Assembly: GCF_028416635.1 (NCBI RefSeq)
Contig: NZ_CP114013.1
Coordinates: 1,302,001-1,366,000 of the forward strand
DNA: 64,000 nt
Direction of reading: 5' to 3'
Source of the DNA: Baekduia alba
Lineage (GTDB): Bacteria; Actinomycetota; Thermoleophilia; Solirubrobacterales; Solirubrobacteraceae
Positions 1 to 8,087 of this stretch are shown here, piece by piece (position 1 is the stretch's first letter; each line of letters starts with the position of its first letter). Below the pieces are notes generated by a model that searched no databases, was not told the origin of the DNA, and saw nothing but the letters and a program-made list of their open reading frames with translations. Position numbers and translations under genes: made by a program.

Positions 1-1
1 C

Positions 2-148
2 GACGTCCTCGCCGGCGGCTCCGGCGACGACCGCATCAACGTCGTGCGCGGCGAGATCGACAGCGTCCGCTGCGGCTCGGGCCACGACGTCGTCCTGGCC
101 GACGCGGGCGACCACGTCGCGTCGGACTGCGAAGACGTCCGCCGCTAG
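2..148 (+). CDS. C-terminal end of an RTX-like calcium-binding repeat protein (partial)
   Basis: The open frame enters from the left edge and stops with TAG at 146-148; only the last 48 residues are visible. They contain a glycine/aspartate nonapeptide-type unit (AGGSGDDRI) and then a CGSGHDVV...AD...DCE pattern. This is the usual closing unit of secreted, calcium-binding beta-roll (hemolysin-type) proteins, which are abundant in Solirubrobacterales. The two cysteines (CGSG and DCE) could form a capping disulfide. The protein is probably extracellular, but its catalytic or adhesive part lies outside the window, so no function is assigned. Confidence 0.6.
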   Translation, partial: DVLAGGSGDDRINVVRGEIDSVRCGSGHDVVLADAGDHVASDCEDVRR

Positions 149-292
149 TTGTCGCGGCTGCTGGCCGCCGCGCCGCGCTTGACGGTCGCCACGGCGCTTG
201 ACGTGCCAGAGGCACGCCGGCGCTGCGCCGGCGACGTCAGCCACGATGCTGCGAGCCGCAGCCGCCACGGCGTGCTGCCACGATGTGGGCGT

Positions 293-709
293 ATGCCCGA
301 GGACGCCCTGCACCCGACGCGCTCCGTGCGCATCCCGCTCGACGAGGTCGTCGTGCGTGCGTCGCGGTCGTCCGGGCCGGGCGGCCAGCATGCCAACGTC
401 ACCGCGTCGCGCATCGAGGTGAGCTTCGACGTCGCGGCCTCGGCGTCGCTGAGCGATGCGCAGAAGCAGCGGGTCATCAGCCGCAGCGGGCCGGTCGTCC
501 GGGCCGTCGCCCAGGACGCGCGCAGCCAGACCCGCAACCGCGAGCTCGCGCTGCGGCGCCTTGAGGAGCGGCTGGGCCGGGCGCTGCACGTCGCCCGGCC
601 GCGGACCGCGACCAAGCCGACGAAGGGCTCTCGGCACCGGCGGCTGGAGGCGAAGTCCAAGCGCGGCGCGGTCAAGCGCGATCGGCGGAGGCCGAACGGG
701 GAGGACTGA
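293..709 (+). CDS. arfB: Peptidyl-tRNA hydrolase ArfB (YaeJ), ribosome rescue factor
   Basis: A 138-residue protein close to the usual 140 residues of ArfB. It has the release-factor domain-3 fold with the catalytic GGQ at residues 30-32 in the context SSGPGGQHAN, and a highly basic C-terminal tail (RHRRLEAKSKRG region) that in the family enters the empty mRNA channel of stalled ribosomes. It hydrolyses peptidyl-tRNA on non-stop ribosomes independently of a stop codon. The frame stays open back to 149, but that upstream stretch has no family similarity and the ATG at 293 gives the normal family length. It stands alone downstream of the RTX-like gene; no clear Shine-Dalgarno was seen. Confidence 0.88.
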   Translation: MPEDALHPTRSVRIPLDEVVVRASRSSGPGGQHANVTASRIEVSFDVAASASLSDAQKQRVISRSGPVVRAVAQDARSQTRNRELALRRLEERLGRALHVARPRTATKPTKGSRHRRLEAKSKRGAVKRDRRRPNGED

Positions 710-724
710 CGCCGCTCGGACACC

Positions 725-750
725 GTTTATCGGGTGGTCCGCACGGGAAC
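725..750 (+). promoter_or_regulatory. SigB/SigF-type promoter in front of the sigma factor gene
   Basis: GTTTAT at 725-730 and GGGAAC at 745-750 are separated by 14 bp. The general stress sigma-B/sigma-F consensus is GTTT(A/T)A, 12-15 bp, GGG(A/T)A(A/T). The next gene encodes a sigma factor of exactly this class, so the site suggests positive autoregulation. The predicted transcript start lies only a few bases before the ATG at 761, which also argues against the upstream GTG at 734 as the translation start. Confidence 0.55.
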
Positions 751-760
751 CTGGAAACGC

Positions 761-1549
761 ATGACGGCCGTGACCACGCACCGCTCCGCAGCGAACGAAG
801 CCCTGCGCGCGCCCCTGTCCGATGCGCACGTGCTCGAGCAGTTCGCCGAGACCCGCGATCCACGGCTCCGGGAGGCGCTCGTCGAGCGGTTCCTGCCGCT
901 GGCGCGCTCGATCGCCAAGCGCTACCGCAAGGCCGAGGAGCCTTTCGACGACCTGCTCCAGGTCGCGAGCCTCGGCCTCCTGAAGGCCGTCGACCGCTTC
1001 GATCCGGCCCGCGGGATCGCCTTCTCCTCGTTCGCCGTGCCGACCATCGTCGGCGAGCTGCGCCGCCACTTCCGCGACCGCTGCTGGTCGGTTCGTCCGC
1101 CGCGCGAGCTCCAGGAGCGCGCGCTGGAGGTCGATAAGTACCGCACCGAGCTGACCACGCGCTTCGGCCGCGCGCCGAGCGTGCGCGAGCTCGGCCAGGC
1201 GCTGGAGCTCGACGACGAGCAGGTCCTCGAGGCGCTGCAGGCTCAGCAGGGCATGCGCGCGACGTCGCTCGACGCGCCGCGCGGCAGCGGCGAGGACAAC
1301 GACGCGACGCTGGCCGACGCGCACGGCGTCGTCGACCCCGAGCTGACTCGCGCCGAGCACCGCGCGACGCTCGACCGGCTCTTCGAGCGCCTCGACGAGC
1401 GCGAGCAGCGCGTGCTGCGCCTGCGCTTCGAGGAGGACCTGACGCAGGAGCAGATCGGCCAGCAGGTCGGCGTCTCCCAGATGCAGGTCTCGCGGATCAT
1501 CCGTGGGGCGGTCGCGAAGCTCGCGGCCGCGCGCGGCGACACCGCTTGA
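761..1549 (+). CDS. RNA polymerase sigma factor, SigB/SigF/SigG subfamily
   Basis: A 262-residue group-3 sigma-70 factor. Region 2 is clear (DDLLQVASLGLLKAVDRF, then a GIAFSSFAVPTIVGELRRHF core-binding/-10 segment), followed by a region 3 with PSVRELGQALEL, and a region 4 helix-turn-helix (LTQEQIGQQVGVSQMQVSR). The WSVRPPRELQE linker is typical of SigB/SigF. These factors direct stress or sporulation-like regulons and are usually held by an RsbW-type anti-sigma, but no rsbW/rsbV gene lies beside it here. ATG at 761 follows GGAAAC and sits just after the SigB-like promoter at 725-750; the alternative GTG at 734 would lie inside that promoter. Confidence 0.9.
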   Translation: MTAVTTHRSAANEALRAPLSDAHVLEQFAETRDPRLREALVERFLPLARSIAKRYRKAEEPFDDLLQVASLGLLKAVDRFDPARGIAFSSFAVPTIVGELRRHFRDRCWSVRPPRELQERALEVDKYRTELTTRFGRAPSVRELGQALELDDEQVLEALQAQQGMRATSLDAPRGSGEDNDATLADAHGVVDPELTRAEHRATLDRLFERLDEREQRVLRLRFEEDLTQEQIGQQVGVSQMQVSRIIRGAVAKLAAARGDTA

Positions 1550-1602
1550 ACGCCGACGCCCTGACGACGCGCAGGCAGCGGGCGCGGGGGTAGGCTCCCG
1601 AC

Positions 1603-3108
1603 ATGGGCAGCAACCTCGCCACGATCCTGACCGACTCGGCGTCGAAGTTCGGCGACCGCCCGGCCATCAAGCTCGACGACGCCGTCTTCAACTACACGCT
1701 GCTCGACGAGGCTTCGGCCCGCGTCGCGACGATGTTGAAGTCCATGGGCCTGGAGCCCGGCGACCGCGTCGGGATCATGCTCCCGAACGTGCCGTACTTC
1801 CCGGTCGCCTACTACGGCATCCTCCGGGCGGGCGGCGTCGTGGTCCCGATGAACGTGCTGCTCAAGGGGCGCGAGGTCGGCTTCTACCTCAAGGACCCGG
1901 GCGCGAAGGTCGTCTTCGCCTGGCACGACTTCCTCGACGCCGCGCAGACCGGCGCCGACGACGCCGGCGCGCAGCTGATCGACGTCAAGCCAGGGGAGAT
2001 CGAGGGCCGGATCTTCGAGCACGAGCCCGACCTCGACGTCGCCGAGGTCGCCGACGACGACACCGCGGTGATCCTGTACACGTCGGGCACGACCGGCCAG
2101 CCCAAGGGCGCCGAGCTGACGCACGGCAACCTGATGAAGAACGCAGCGGCGTCACGCGCGCTCTTCGGCCTCGACGAGGACGTCGTCGTCCTCGGCGCGC
2201 TGCCGTTGTTCCACTCCTTCGGCCAGACGTGCGGCATGAACGCGACCATCGGCGCCGGCGGCTGCCTGTCCTTGATCCCGCGCTTCGACCCGGCCAAGGC
2301 GCTGGAGATCATCGAGCGCGACAAGGTGAAGGTCTTCGAGGGCGTGCCGACGATGTACGGCGCGATGCTGCACCAGCCCGACCGCGAGAAGCACGACACG
2401 TCGTCGCTCGAGATCTGCGCGTCCGGCGGCGCCGCGCTGCCCGTCGAGCTGCTGCGCGGCTTCGACGAGGCGTTCCACTGCAAGGTGCTCGAGGGCTACG
2501 GGTTGAGCGAGACCTCGCCGGTCGCGTCGTTCAACCACCCTGACAAGGAGCGCAAGCCGGGCTCGATCGGCACGCCGATCGCCGGCGTCGAGATGAAGGT
2601 CGTCGACGAGGACGGCAAGGACCTGCCGACCGGCGACGTCGGCGAGATCGTCATCAAGGGCCACAACGTGATGAAGGGCTACTGGAACAAGCCCGAGGCG
2701 ACGGCCGAGGCGATCAAGGACGGGTGGTTCCACTCGGGCGACCTCGCCAAGGTCGACGACGACGGCTACTTCTTCATCGTCGACCGCAAGAAGGACATGA
2801 TCATCCGTGGCGGCTACAACGTGTACCCGCGCGAGATCGAGGAGGTGCTCTACGAGCACCCGGCCGTGCGCGAGGCCGCCGTCGTCGGCGTGCCGCACGA
2901 CGACCTGGGGGAGGAGGTCGGCGCCGCCGTCGCCCTCAAGGAGGGCGAGGAGCTGAGCGCCGAGGAGCTCCAGGCCTACGTGAAGGAGAACGTCGCGGCC
3001 TACAAGTACCCGCGGCACATCTGGTTCGTGTCCGATCTGCCCAAGGGGCCGACCGGCAAGATCCTCAAGCGGGAGATCGACGTCCCGCAGCAAGCCGATA
3101 AGGCTTAG
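1603..3108 (+). CDS. Long-chain fatty-acid--CoA ligase (ANL superfamily)
   Basis: A 501-residue AMP-forming acyl-CoA synthetase. It carries the P-loop YTSGTTGQPKG (residues 159-169), the adenylate-binding GYGLSETSP (298-306), the hinge region HSGDLAKVDDDGYFFIVDRKKDMI near 378-400, and the C-terminal catalytic lysine in GPTGKILKR (Lys486). It activates a fatty or related carboxylic acid to the adenylate and then to the CoA thioester in the cytoplasm. Chain length cannot be read from the sequence. ATG at 1603 follows a GGGGG-rich stretch; no operon partner on either side, though an acyl-CoA dehydrogenase, thiolase and SDR elsewhere in the window could serve the same beta-oxidation route. Confidence 0.9.
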   Translation: MGSNLATILTDSASKFGDRPAIKLDDAVFNYTLLDEASARVATMLKSMGLEPGDRVGIMLPNVPYFPVAYYGILRAGGVVVPMNVLLKGREVGFYLKDPGAKVVFAWHDFLDAAQTGADDAGAQLIDVKPGEIEGRIFEHEPDLDVAEVADDDTAVILYTSGTTGQPKGAELTHGNLMKNAAASRALFGLDEDVVVLGALPLFHSFGQTCGMNATIGAGGCLSLIPRFDPAKALEIIERDKVKVFEGVPTMYGAMLHQPDREKHDTSSLEICASGGAALPVELLRGFDEAFHCKVLEGYGLSETSPVASFNHPDKERKPGSIGTPIAGVEMKVVDEDGKDLPTGDVGEIVIKGHNVMKGYWNKPEATAEAIKDGWFHSGDLAKVDDDGYFFIVDRKKDMIIRGGYNVYPREIEEVLYEHPAVREAAVVGVPHDDLGEEVGAAVALKEGEELSAEELQAYVKENVAAYKYPRHIWFVSDLPKGPTGKILKREIDVPQQADKA

Positions 3109-3122
3109 GTCCCAGGCCATTT

Positions 3123-3146
3123 GCCCCGGCCGTACCGGTACGGGGC
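3123..3146 (+). terminator. Possible hairpin after the acyl-CoA ligase gene
   Basis: GCCCCG at 3123-3128 pairs with CGGGGC at 3141-3146; the loop contains the alternative palindrome CCGTACCGGTACGG. There is no T tract. It may be a factor-assisted terminator or an operator for the downstream cold-shock gene. Weak call. Confidence 0.3.
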
Positions 3147-3264
3147 GTAGCGCTGAGCTTCACGGTCCATTCACGGACGGGGACGCTCGTTCCTGGTACG
3201 TTGCCCGCGACCGGCCGGGGATGAGATCCGGCGCAGCAAGCAGTACATGGAGGAACTCGCTGAC

Positions 3265-3468
3265 ATGGCCAGCGGAATCGTTAAGTGGTTCAGTGACGAC
3301 AAGGGCTTCGGCTTCATCACGCCGGATGAGGGTGGCAAGGACTTGTTCGTCCACCACAGCGCCATCGTCGCCGACGGCTACCGCTCCCTCCCCGAGGGGG
3401 CGGCGGTGACGTATGAGGAAGAGGCCGGGGACAAGGGCCCCAAGGCCGTCAACGTCGTCCGTTCCTGA
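3265..3468 (+). CDS. cspA: Cold-shock protein (CspA family)
   Basis: A 67-residue single cold-shock domain: the start [12 protein letters not shown]1 as KGFGFI and RNP2 as DLFVHHSAI. It binds single-stranded RNA/DNA as a chaperone. The frame is open from an ATG at 3247, but the ATG at 3265 is preferred: it gives the canonical N-terminus and is preceded by GGAGGA at 3249-3254. About 150 bp separate it from the previous gene, allowing a long 5' leader as in many cspA mRNAs. It is monocistronic, with a strong terminator at 3497-3524. Confidence 0.92.
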   Translation: MASGIVKWFSDDKGFGFITPDEGGKDLFVHHSAIVADGYRSLPEGAAVTYEEEAGDKGPKAVNVVRS

Positions 3469-3496
3469 CAGCCGTCACGGCTTCGTCAGAGCAGCG

Positions 3497-3524
3497 CGAA
3501 GGCCCGCGTCCCAGCGGGCCTTCG
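3497..3524 (+). terminator. Rho-independent-type terminator after cspA
   Basis: A perfect 11-bp stem: CGAAGGCCCGC (3497-3507) with GCGGGCCTTCG (3514-3524), a 6-base loop, then TCGTTGTG. It lies 28 bp after the cspA stop and may also stop transcription coming from the minus-strand operon at 3.57-5.5 kb. Confidence 0.8.
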
Positions 3525-3567
3525 TCGTTGTGCTGCGAAGTCCTGCGCGGTCAGCCCTGCTCCTCGT

Positions 3568-3660
3568 CTAGGTGAGCAGGATCACGAGGATGATGATGAT
3601 CAGCAGGGTGCCGAGTCCGATGTACATGCCTTCGGTGTACCCCTGGGCGATGCGCGCCAC
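3568..3660 (-). CDS. Putative 30-residue single-pass membrane microprotein
   Basis: Reading leftward from a GTG at 3660, the frame encodes 30 residues ending at TAG (3568): a short polar head (ARIAQGYTEGMYIG) and a hydrophobic helix (LGTLLIIIILVILLT) that runs to the C-terminus. A GGAG lies about 13 bases before the GTG. It is 30 bp downstream of the rhodanese gene on the same strand and could be the third gene of the chemoreceptor-rhodanese unit. The composition (one clean transmembrane helix, tail-anchored form) is unlike random GC-rich sequence. An internal ATG at 3627 would leave only the helix. No family recognised; function unknown. Confidence 0.45.
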   Translation of the reverse strand: MARIAQGYTEGMYIGLGTLLIIIILVILLT

Positions 3661-3690
3661 GCAAGGTGGCGCTCCACAAAGCGGTGTGGC

Positions 3691-4035
3691 TCAGTGCTCG
3701 GCGACGCCCGCGTCGGGCGGGTCCAGCGGCAGGCCGAGGTCGTCCCACGCGAGCAGGCCGCCGGTCAAGCTGTAGGCCTCGTAGCCCGAGGCGCGGAAGG
3801 CCTGGGCCGCCATGAACGAGCGCGAGCCGGCACGACACTGGAAGACCACCGGCTGGTCCTTGTCGATGCTCGCGGCCTGGCCGGTGAGGTCGTTGAGCGG
3901 GATGTGGCGGACGTCGCCGGGGATCCGGCTCTGGTCCCACTCATAGCCCTCGCGCACGTCGACGAGCTGGATCTCGCCGGCCTCGAACCGCCGGCGAGCG
4001 TCCTCGGGGGTGATCTCGATGTCGTTGCTGCTCAC
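3691..4035 (-). CDS. Single-domain rhodanese (thiosulfate sulfurtransferase-like)
   Basis: A 114-residue single rhodanese domain with the opening VDVREGYEW segment, RIPGDVRHIPL (CH2A-like) and the active loop CRAGSRS with the persulfide-forming Cys67. The six-residue loop fits sulfurtransferases rather than Cdc25-like phosphatases. It likely moves sulfane sulfur in the cytoplasm; donor and acceptor are unknown. It starts 10 bp downstream of the chemoreceptor stop on the same strand, so co-transcription is likely. Confidence 0.87.
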   Translation of the reverse strand: MSSNDIEITPEDARRRFEAGEIQLVDVREGYEWDQSRIPGDVRHIPLNDLTGQAASIDKDQPVVFQCRAGSRSFMAAQAFRASGYEAYSLTGGLLAWDDLGLPLDPPDAGVAEH

Positions 4036-4045
4036 GCGCGGCAGT

Positions 4046-5512
4046 TTAGGACCGCACGAGCACGAACCGCCCGGCGAGCCGGTGCAGCTCCTCGGCGCTG
4101 CGCGTCAGCTCCTCGGCGGACGCGACGATCTGCTTGGTCGAGGCGACGGTCTGGTTCGACGACGCCGCGACCTGCTGGGCGGCGGCGCTGGACTGCTCGG
4201 CGACCGACGCGACCTCGCCGACGTCGGCGTCGACCTTCTGCGAGCTCTCGGCGATCGCGCCGATCGACGCGGCGATCTCCGCGACGCGGCCGGACGTGAC
4301 CTCGACGGCCTCGCCGATCTCGGCGAACGACGCGCGGGCGGCCTCGACCGTCGCGACGCCGTCCTCGGTGCGCGCCGCGCCGTCCTCGACGACGGTGAGC
4401 GCGCGCTCGGTCTCGGTCTGGATCTCGGCGATCAGCGAGGCGATCGACGACGCGGCCTGCTGGCTCTCGTCGGCGAGCTTGCGGACCTCCTCGGCGACGA
4501 CCGCGAAGCCGCGGCCCTGCTCGCCGGCGCGGGCCGCCTCGATGGCCGCGTTCAAGGCCAACAGGTTGGTCTGCCCGGCGATGCCGCCGATCGTGTCGAC
4601 CATCGAGCCGATGCGCGACGAGCGGTCGCCGAGCGAGCGGATCGTCGCGGTGACCTCGGCCGACGCGCCGCTGACGGCCATCATCGCCTCGGACGCCGCG
4701 CCCACCGCGGCCGCGCCCTCGTGGGCGAGCTCGCGGGCCCGGCCGGCCTGGTCGGCGGCGTCGGCGGCGCCGCGGGCGGAGTCCTGGGTCGCCGAGGCGA
4801 CGTTCGTGGACAGGCCGCGCACCTCGAAGACGGACGCGACCTGGCGCTCGGCGCCCGACGCGACCTCGCCGACGGCGCGGGCGATCTCGTCGACGGCGCG
4901 GCCGGCCTCGTCGGCGTCGACCACGACGCGGCTGGACACCTGGGCGACGGTCTCGGCGGCCTGCGACAGGTCGTGGACCATGCCGCGCAGGCCGGCGGTC
5001 ATCGCCGTGAGCGAGCGGCGCAGCTCGTCGCGCTCGGAGCGCGGGGCGAGCTCACCCGAGAGGTCGCCCTCGGCGACGCTGCCCGCGTGGTCGGCGATCA
5101 GGCGCAGCTCGGCGAGCATGCGCTGGACGGCGCCGGCCGAGCGGCCGACCTCGTCGAAGTCGTGGACGAGCAGGTGCACGTCGGGCTCCAGATCGCCGTC
5201 GGCGATCGAGTTGGCCGCGTGCGAGATCTCCGACAGGCGCTTCTTGATCTCGATCTGCGACCACAGCGACATCGCGACGACGCAGATCAGGAGCAGCACG
5301 GTGCCCGCGACGAACGCGGTCTTGGCGCTGCTGACCCCGTCCTCGACGTGGCGCGCGTCGATCGCTGAGATCTTGCTCAGGACGACGGTGATCTCCACGC
5401 TCACGAAGACGAGCAGCGCGACGACGGCCAGCAGGATCCGCATCCGCGTGGATGCGAGTCGGCTGACCTTGCGGGTCTCCTCCACCTCGGTCATACCCCG
5501 GGTTCTCGGCAT
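4046..5512 (-). CDS. Methyl-accepting chemotaxis protein without a sensing ectodomain
   Basis: A 488-residue receptor. TM1 is about residues 25-45 and TM2 about 66-86, leaving only some 20 residues outside, so there is no ligand-binding ectodomain. A HAMP domain follows (to about 140), then a coiled-coil signalling domain whose hairpin tip is clear ([38 protein letters not shown] in outline, the CheA/CheW contact). It probably senses an intracellular or membrane state, or gets its signal from a partner. No che or flagellar genes are in the window. ATG at 5512 or the internal ATG seven codons later are both possible. Confidence 0.9.
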   Translation of the reverse strand: MPRTRGMTEVEETRKVSRLASTRMRILLAVVALLVFVSVEITVVLSKISAIDARHVEDGVSSAKTAFVAGTVLLLICVVAMSLWSQIEIKKRLSEISHAANSIADGDLEPDVHLLVHDFDEVGRSAGAVQRMLAELRLIADHAGSVAEGDLSGELAPRSERDELRRSLTAMTAGLRGMVHDLSQAAETVAQVSSRVVVDADEAGRAVDEIARAVGEVASGAERQVASVFEVRGLSTNVASATQDSARGAADAADQAGRARELAHEGAAAVGAASEAMMAVSGASAEVTATIRSLGDRSSRIGSMVDTIGGIAGQTNLLALNAAIEAARAGEQGRGFAVVAEEVRKLADESQQAASSIASLIAEIQTETERALTVVEDGAARTEDGVATVEAARASFAEIGEAVEVTSGRVAEIAASIGAIAESSQKVDADVGEVASVAEQSSAAAQQVAASSNQTVASTKQIVASAEELTRSAEELHRLAGRFVLVRS

Positions 5513-5570
5513 GCGCGCACGGCCCTTGAGCGGTGGACCGCCTTCGTCAGCCCATCGTCGGGTCCGGAAG

Positions 5571-6410
5571 TCAGCCCCAGAACAGGTTGAACAGGCCGAA
5601 CTGGTGCTCGGGGTGCCAGCCGACGTCCGGGCCCAGGCGCATGCGCAGCGCGTCGTTGAGGCGGACGAAGCGCCAGGCGCGCAGCGCGTCGTTGGCGGCG
5701 AGGTTGCCGTCGGGGACGATGAGCGTGCCCGCCGCAGGGCCGCCGGTGGCGGCGGCCATCAGCGCGACGCCGGTCTCGGGCCGGGTGGCGGCGATCGCGG
5801 TCCCGGCGCCCCAGGGTGAGGCGATCGCCCAGCCGGTCATGCCGTTCACGACACCGCCCCACCCACCCGCGAAGACCCCGGCGAGCGGGTGGATGGCGTC
5901 CAGGACGGCGTCGCGGCGCTCGCCCGTGACGGCCTGGTCGAGCGCGCGGATGCGGGCGCGGTCGGCGTCGCCGAGGCGCTGGAGGTCGAGCGGCGGGGCC
6001 GCGCCCGCGACGCCGCGCCAGGCGATCGCGCGCTGCTCGGCGACGAAGCCGAGGCGCTCGTAGACGGGGCGGCCGGCCTCGGTGGCGTAGAGCAGCACGG
6101 TCTGGGCGCCGTGGTTGCGCAGCCACCGGACCGCGGCCTCGGTGAGCGCGGTGCCGAGGCCGGAGCGACGGGCCTCGGGCGAGACGCCGAGCGCGCCGAT
6201 CCAGCCTGAGGTCGCGAACGCCGCGCAGCAGGCGACGCCGACGATCGTGCCGTTGGCGCCCTCGGCGACGAGGATCGCGCCGTCCGGCGACCGGCGCGGG
6301 TACTCGAGCAGGCGGGCGACCTGGGTCCCGAAGCCCGCGCGCCGGAGGACGTCGACCGCGAGGGGCACCTCGCGGTCCATCGCCGGTCGTATCGCCGATG
6401 CCTGCCGCAC
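5571..6410 (-). CDS. GNAT-family N-acetyltransferase with C-terminal Acetyltransf_18-like domain
   Basis: A 279-residue protein. Residues 1-140 form a GNAT domain with the acetyl-CoA binding segment [20 protein letters not shown] and the YERLGFV beta-bulge near the domain end. Residues 150-279 form a second, degenerate GNAT-like half ([14 protein letters not shown]...LFNLFWG) of the type in YitH-like proteins. The substrate is not apparent. It is the second gene after the DUF6458 gene (25 bp gap) on the minus strand. Confidence 0.82.
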   Translation of the reverse strand: MRQASAIRPAMDREVPLAVDVLRRAGFGTQVARLLEYPRRSPDGAILVAEGANGTIVGVACCAAFATSGWIGALGVSPEARRSGLGTALTEAAVRWLRNHGAQTVLLYATEAGRPVYERLGFVAEQRAIAWRGVAGAAPPLDLQRLGDADRARIRALDQAVTGERRDAVLDAIHPLAGVFAGGWGGVVNGMTGWAIASPWGAGTAIAATRPETGVALMAAATGGPAAGTLIVPDGNLAANDALRAWRFVRLNDALRMRLGPDVGWHPEHQFGLFNLFWG

Positions 6411-6435
6411 CGGCCGGACCCTACCCAGCGGAGGG

Positions 6436-6660
6436 TCAGCGGCGCGGCGGCGGCGGATCGACGTACCGATCGCGCGTGACGACCGTCTCCTGGCGCCGCG
6501 GGGCCATCAGCAGGAACAGGGAGATGATCAGGCCGAGGACGCCGACGATCATCAGGATCAGGCCGACGGTCGACAGCTCGATCCCGCTGACCTCGTCGGT
6601 CACCGCGAAGCGCAGGATCGCGCCGGCGGCGATGAGGAAGAGCGAGGTTCCGATGCCCAT
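6436..6660 (-). CDS. DUF6458 family small membrane protein
   Basis: A 74-residue protein with two hydrophobic helices (about 5-17 and 28-50) and a positively charged, proline-ended tail (RRQETVVTRDRYVDPPPPRR). The opening MGIGTSLFLIAAGAILRFAV is characteristic of this short actinobacterial family of unknown function. It is divergent from the acyl-CoA dehydrogenase gene with 37 bp between starts, and followed by the GNAT gene. Confidence 0.75.
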   Translation of the reverse strand: MGIGTSLFLIAAGAILRFAVTDEVSGIELSTVGLILMIVGVLGLIISLFLLMAPRRQETVVTRDRYVDPPPPRR

Positions 6661-6697
6661 GGAACCCGGTGTACCCGTGATGAATACGCTTCAGCCC

Positions 6698-7849
6698 ATG
6701 AGCACGATCGCCTCCGACGTCTACGAGATCCCGCAGGAGCACAAGGACTTCCGCGACTTGGTCCGCCAGATCGCCGTCGAGAAGGTCGGGCCCCGGGCGG
6801 CGGAGATCGACGCGTCCGACGAGTACCCGTGGGACCTCCGCAAGCTGCTGTCGGAGAACGACGTGCTGGCGTTGCCGTTCGCCGAGGAGTGGGGCGGGAC
6901 CGGCACCGGGACGATGATGTTGCAGATGGCGGTCGAGGAGCTCGCGAAGCAGAGCGCCGCGGTCGCGCTGCTGTTGATGGTGCAGGAGCTCGGGACGCTC
7001 CCGATCCAGCTGTTCGGGTCGGACGAGATGAAGGCGCGGTTCCTGCCCCGCTGCGCGACGGGCGAGTGGTCGCCGGCGTTCTGCCTGAGCGAGAGCGAGT
7101 CCGGGTCCGACGCGTCCGCGATGCGCACCACGGCGCGGCTGGACGGCGAGGAGTGGGTGATCAACGGGACGAAGTCCTGGATCACGAACGCGGGCGTCGC
7201 GGACTTCTACGTGGTCTTCGCGGTGACCGATCGGGAGAACCGGCGGGTGACGGCGTTCGTGGTCGAGAAGGACCGCGAGGGGTTCTCGGTGCCCAAGTAC
7301 GAGCACAAGCTCGGGATCCACGGGTCGCCGACCGGGCAGCCGGTGTTCGACGACGTGCGGGTGCCGGCGGCCAACGTCATCGGCGACGTGGGGCGCGGGA
7401 TGAGCGTCGCGCTGGGGACGCTCGAGCGGACCCGGCTGGGCGCCGCGGCGCAGGCCGTCGGGATCGCGCAGGGCGCCATCGACTACGCGGTGCAGTACGC
7501 GAAGGAGCGCCTGGCGTTCGGCAAGCCGATCATCGAGCTGCAGGGCCTGCAGTTCAAGCTCGCCGACATGCAGACCCGCACCGCCGCGGCCCGGGAGCTG
7601 CTGTACAAGGCCTGCGCGAAGATGGACCGCGGCGAGGCCGACAAGGCGATGTACTCCTCGATGGCGAAGCTCTTCGCGAGCGACACCGCGATGTACGTGA
7701 CCGTCGAGGCGGTCCAGGTCCTGGGCGGCTACGGCTACGTGACCGAGTACCCCGTCGAACGCATGATGCGCGACGCGAAGATCACGCAGATCTACGAGGG
7801 GACCAACGAGGTCCAACGCGTGGTGATCGCCCGGCAGCTGGCGAAGTAG
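6698..7849 (+). CDS. Acyl-CoA dehydrogenase
   Basis: A 383-residue flavoprotein of the short/medium-chain acyl-CoA dehydrogenase family. It has the FAD/substrate signature CLSESESGSDASAM near 129-142, WVINGTKSWITNA near 153-165, and the catalytic base Glu367 in YEGTNEVQR. It makes the alpha,beta double bond of an acyl-CoA and passes electrons to ETF. The frame is open to 6398, but the upstream part lies opposite the DUF6458 gene; ATG 6698 gives family length (ATG 6680 is an alternative). A hairpin at 7852-7873 closes the unit. Confidence 0.92.
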   Translation: MSTIASDVYEIPQEHKDFRDLVRQIAVEKVGPRAAEIDASDEYPWDLRKLLSENDVLALPFAEEWGGTGTGTMMLQMAVEELAKQSAAVALLLMVQELGTLPIQLFGSDEMKARFLPRCATGEWSPAFCLSESESGSDASAMRTTARLDGEEWVINGTKSWITNAGVADFYVVFAVTDRENRRVTAFVVEKDREGFSVPKYEHKLGIHGSPTGQPVFDDVRVPAANVIGDVGRGMSVALGTLERTRLGAAAQAVGIAQGAIDYAVQYAKERLAFGKPIIELQGLQFKLADMQTRTAAARELLYKACAKMDRGEADKAMYSSMAKLFASDTAMYVTVEAVQVLGGYGYVTEYPVERMMRDAKITQIYEGTNEVQRVVIARQLAK

Positions 7850-7851
7850 GG

Positions 7852-7873
7852 GCCGGCGGACGCGCCCGCCGGC
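7852..7873 (+). terminator. Hairpin terminator after the acyl-CoA dehydrogenase gene
   Basis: GCCGGCGG (7852-7859) pairs perfectly with CCGCCGGC (7866-7873) across a 6-base loop, three bases after the stop codon. There is only a weak T run (GCGTTCG). The 210 bp between it and the next gene hold no ORF I can support. Confidence 0.6.
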
Positions 7874-8087
7874 GCGTTCGCATCGCCCCGTCGGTACACG
7901 CGCCACACCGAATCACCGTTTCACCTCCTCGCCCCAGCCGCGGTCGACTTGGCTGGGTCATCCCCAGGCAACCCGACCGCGATCGACGCACCGGGCGCGT
8001 CGGGCGCCGCGGGCTCGTGCATACGCCAATTGGCCATGGCCTTCCCGAGACGCCGTTCGCGGGGCAGTAGTCTGATCGGCGATCGTC

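Noticed and set aside
5533-6063. Plus-strand frames opposite the GNAT gene
   Set aside because: Shadow frames with Ser/Arg/Pro-rich composition; the GNAT protein on the other strand has full family motifs.
8025-8041. GCCAATTGGC and GGCCATGGCC palindromes upstream of the zincin gene
   Set aside because: Short and compatible with chance in GC-rich sequence; no promoter alignment found.
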